Assembly (NCBI GenBank): GCA_001970955.1
Contig: MPUH01000934.1
Location: forward strand, 1-28,993
DNA length: 28,993 nucleotides
Direction of reading: 5' to 3'
Source of the DNA: Stentor coeruleus
Taxonomy: Eukaryota > Ciliophora > Heterotrichea > Heterotrichida > Stentoridae
Shown: in pieces, positions 27,189-28,993 of the stretch
Layout of the letters: each line of letters starts with the position of its first letter
Numbering within the stretch: position 1 is the stretch's first letter
Position numbers and translations under genes: made by a program
The notes under the pieces: model-generated
Seen by the model: only the letters and a program-made list of their open reading frames with translations
The model's database searches: none
Told to the model about the DNA's origin: nothing

Positions 27189-28505
27189 CTAAATTAATTT
27201 AATTTCTACTAATTTTCTCCTTCTCTCATTTGACCTAATAGCCTTCAAGGTATTTTCAAAAAGTTTAATCCTCTCTGAGTACTTGCTTTTAATAACCTCC
27301 ACTCATCTCATAAACCCAAAAAAAAATTCGACTTTACCCCAAACCCAAAATTCTCTAATAACTTTAATCACAGCTTCCATATCAACTTTCAGCCTCATCA
27401 AAGTTTTCTCAATATATTCTACAGACATCCCTCTAAGTTTAGGGGGAATTTCTGCTTTAGCCTGTATTTCAACAACAAAATTGGTGCAGTATTTCATTTA
27501 ACTTCTCTAACATACTTCATAAACCCAGGTTCTTCAACTTCTTCATTTTCTATAATTTTCATAGTAGAACTATCAACTTTATCCTTCCTTAACGGTAGTT
27601 GCATTTTATTCTTAGTGATATTATCAACTATAGTCCCGTATTCAATCATTGTCCCTGAGTCATAATTATTTTTCCCTTTATAGACAACACTATTAAGTCT
27701 ATTATCACTTTCTTCCTCTTCATATGAAGAATCATCACTTTCATCATGTGTTTGCATTGAACGATAACGCTCAAGTGATTCCATAGAATTCGCTACAAGA
27801 TCACTTAAAAGACTAGGTCCACGAGCTCTTCTTATAAAACTATGAATAAGCAATTCTTTAGCTGTTGGTCGTTGTTTTGGGTCTATAGTTAAACATTTTT
27901 TAACAAAATCATTGAATTCGTTTGACCATTTGTGAGGTTCGGTAAGACTTCGAGCTGTTTTTTTTTTGAATTACAAACATTGCTTGTACTGGATGAATAT
28001 GTGAATATGGAGGTTTTGCGATACCTTTATGTCTAGAAATGTTTAGAAGTATATTGCCTGCTTTGATATCTCTGTGTATTTTTTTGTTTTCATGAAGATA
28101 CTCAAGACTTCTTAATATAGCTTGGCAGACACTAGCGATTTATACTTCATCTAAGGTTCTTTTGGTAACTTTAACTAAATCAGCTACTGATCTGGCACTA
28201 CAATATTCCATAATCAGTCATAAATTTCCTTTCTTTATATATGATCCAATATACCCTACAATATTTGGATGTCGACATTGTTTTAAAATTGAGATTTCTT
28301 TTTTCAGACTCGCAATCTCGTTGTTTATTGGAATTATTTTTATTGCTACAATTGTTCCAGATGACATGTGTAAACCTTTGTGTACTGATCCATATGAACC
28401 TTCGTCTAGTTTTTCTAATAATTGGAACATTTCTTCAGGGTCTTCATGATTTAATACAACATCTTGAATAATAAGTCATGGGCTTTCATTCTTAATATTA
28501 TGCAT
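27189..28505 (-). pseudogene. MST/Hippo-type (GCK-II) kinase pseudogene
   Basis: From ATG at 28505 the parts appear in order for an MST1/2-Hippo kinase, but broken. The N-lobe is intact (LLEKLDEGSYGSVHKG, VAIKIIPI, GYIGSYIKKGNL). A TGA (28220-28218) then stands where the family has Trp, before LIMEYCSARSVADL. A TAA stands at the Gln/Glu site before IASVCQAIL. The catalytic loop [10 protein letters not shown] is present. The activation segment (DFG to APE and beyond, roughly 60-70 residues) is missing, and the text resumes at [17 protein letters not shown] run of ten A (27954-27963) is one base off frame before [17 protein letters not shown]. The linker has the family's SGTM segment. A second 1-nt shift lies near 27500, and the SARAH domain is split by a 66-bp insert. 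An earlier TGA lies near the N-terminus. Too many lesions for an active kinase. Confidence 0.78.
27290..27355 (-). mobile_element. 66-bp insert with 7-bp direct repeats in the SARAH domain (candidate retained IES)
   Basis: TAATAAC (plus strand) occurs at 27290-27296 and at 27356-27362. Between them the frame carries a TGA and a low-complexity reading (WVWGKVEFFFGF). Excising one repeat plus the insert gives MEAVIKVIKSKYSERIKLFE, a good SARAH helix. The repeat contains TA, and the length resembles short heterotrich IESs. It has no GT-AG ends in the sense direction. Confidence 0.55.
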
Positions 28506-28993
28506 TATTTATAGGCTGATAGAAAATAAAATATGGGCATTTTATTGAAATTTTATATGGTATAAAGGATTATTTTAATTATAATATGAAAGCTTAAAGT
28601 AGGTGGTAGTTAAGGTGGCATGGTTTAAAACTTGTCCGATGAAGGTTTGTTTGTCCTATTATCTCTTTCTTTAGGCAGATTCAGTATATTAAGCCACTCT
28701 TCGTCGCTGGTTATGTGACTCTTTATTGTTTTTTTTTAATATGAATGATGCATGATATATGATCTATGCTTGAAGTTAATATAAATTATTGACAAATAAG
28801 ATACTGTTGTATTAATTATTATTGAAATAAAAACAGTTATTAAAATTGTAGACTTTGCTTTAAAGTTTTTTTTAGTAATTTAAACTAAACTTAGTACTTT
28901 GATAACTTGCTGTGTTTTATTAGTGATTTAACTTAGCTTATAACTTTAATAGTATGCTGTATTGCTATTAGTTAAAATTAAAGGTATAATAAG
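28506..28993. other. Right-end flank, 488 nt
   Basis: No complete gene. A minus-strand frame ending at TAA 28627-28625 is open for about 55 codons without an ATG and reads ITSDEEWLNILNLPKERDN before its end, which is coding-like. It may be the 3' end of a decayed gene or chance. Confidence 0.35.

Noticed and set aside
1..28993. tRNA, rRNA or CRISPR features.
   Set aside because: No T-loop-like sequence in a plausible cloverleaf context, no rRNA signature, and no spaced repeat array were seen on either strand.

Overview
The window looks like macronuclear DNA of a heterotrich ciliate, most likely Stentor or a close relative. It is strongly AT-rich and gene-dense. The intact genes use the standard genetic code, with TAA, TAG and TGA all serving as stops. 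Four genes are interrupted by 15-nt GT-AG introns, each carrying an in-frame stop and an A at intron position 10. Product types are ciliate or general eukaryotic: MORN and SHIPPO axonemal/cortical proteins, LNR-type multipass membrane proteins, Rad17, a Complex I subunit, ERGIC3 and an MST/Hippo kinase. Layout, left to right: the 5' end of a glutathionylspermidine amidase-like (CHAP) gene on the minus strand; a RING/B-box/coiled-coil gene (+); a PA-LNR-TM-RING gene (-); an unrecognised gene with a likely frameshift near its 3' end (-); a decayed zinc-binding-like reading frame (+); a large LNR/cysteine-rich multipass membrane protein (-); ERGIC3/Erv46 (-). Then comes a tight same-strand trio: a MORN-repeat protein, a rhomboid protease and NDUFA12, with gaps of 24 and 0 nt. 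After that: a SHIPPO-repeat gene (-), a large WD40-type protein (+), a ureohydrolase (-) whose stop overlaps the WD gene's stop, Rad17 (+) starting 110 nt from the divergent ureohydrolase, a double-GAF protein (-), a small basic protein (+), an unrecognised two-exon gene (+), and finally a broken MST/Hippo-type kinase (-). The most unusual content is two short AT-rich inserts inside coding sequence. One is 72 bp in the SHIPPO gene, bounded by a 5-bp direct repeat; the other is 66 bp in the SARAH domain of the kinase, bounded by a 7-bp direct repeat. Neither has GT-AG ends in the sense direction. Removing one repeat copy plus the insert restores an uninterrupted, family-consistent protein in both cases. 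This is the signature expected of retained internal eliminated sequences (IESs). A second notable signal is a pair of identical 16-nt interstitial copies of the heterotrich telomere-type repeat (TGTTAGGG)n, both in sense orientation just downstream of genes. All four single-N positions are flanked by exact duplications, so they are unmerged assembly joins; one of them artificially splits the WD40 gene. Intergenic DNA has a consistent strand bias: A/C-rich upstream of genes and G/T-rich downstream, on the sense strand.
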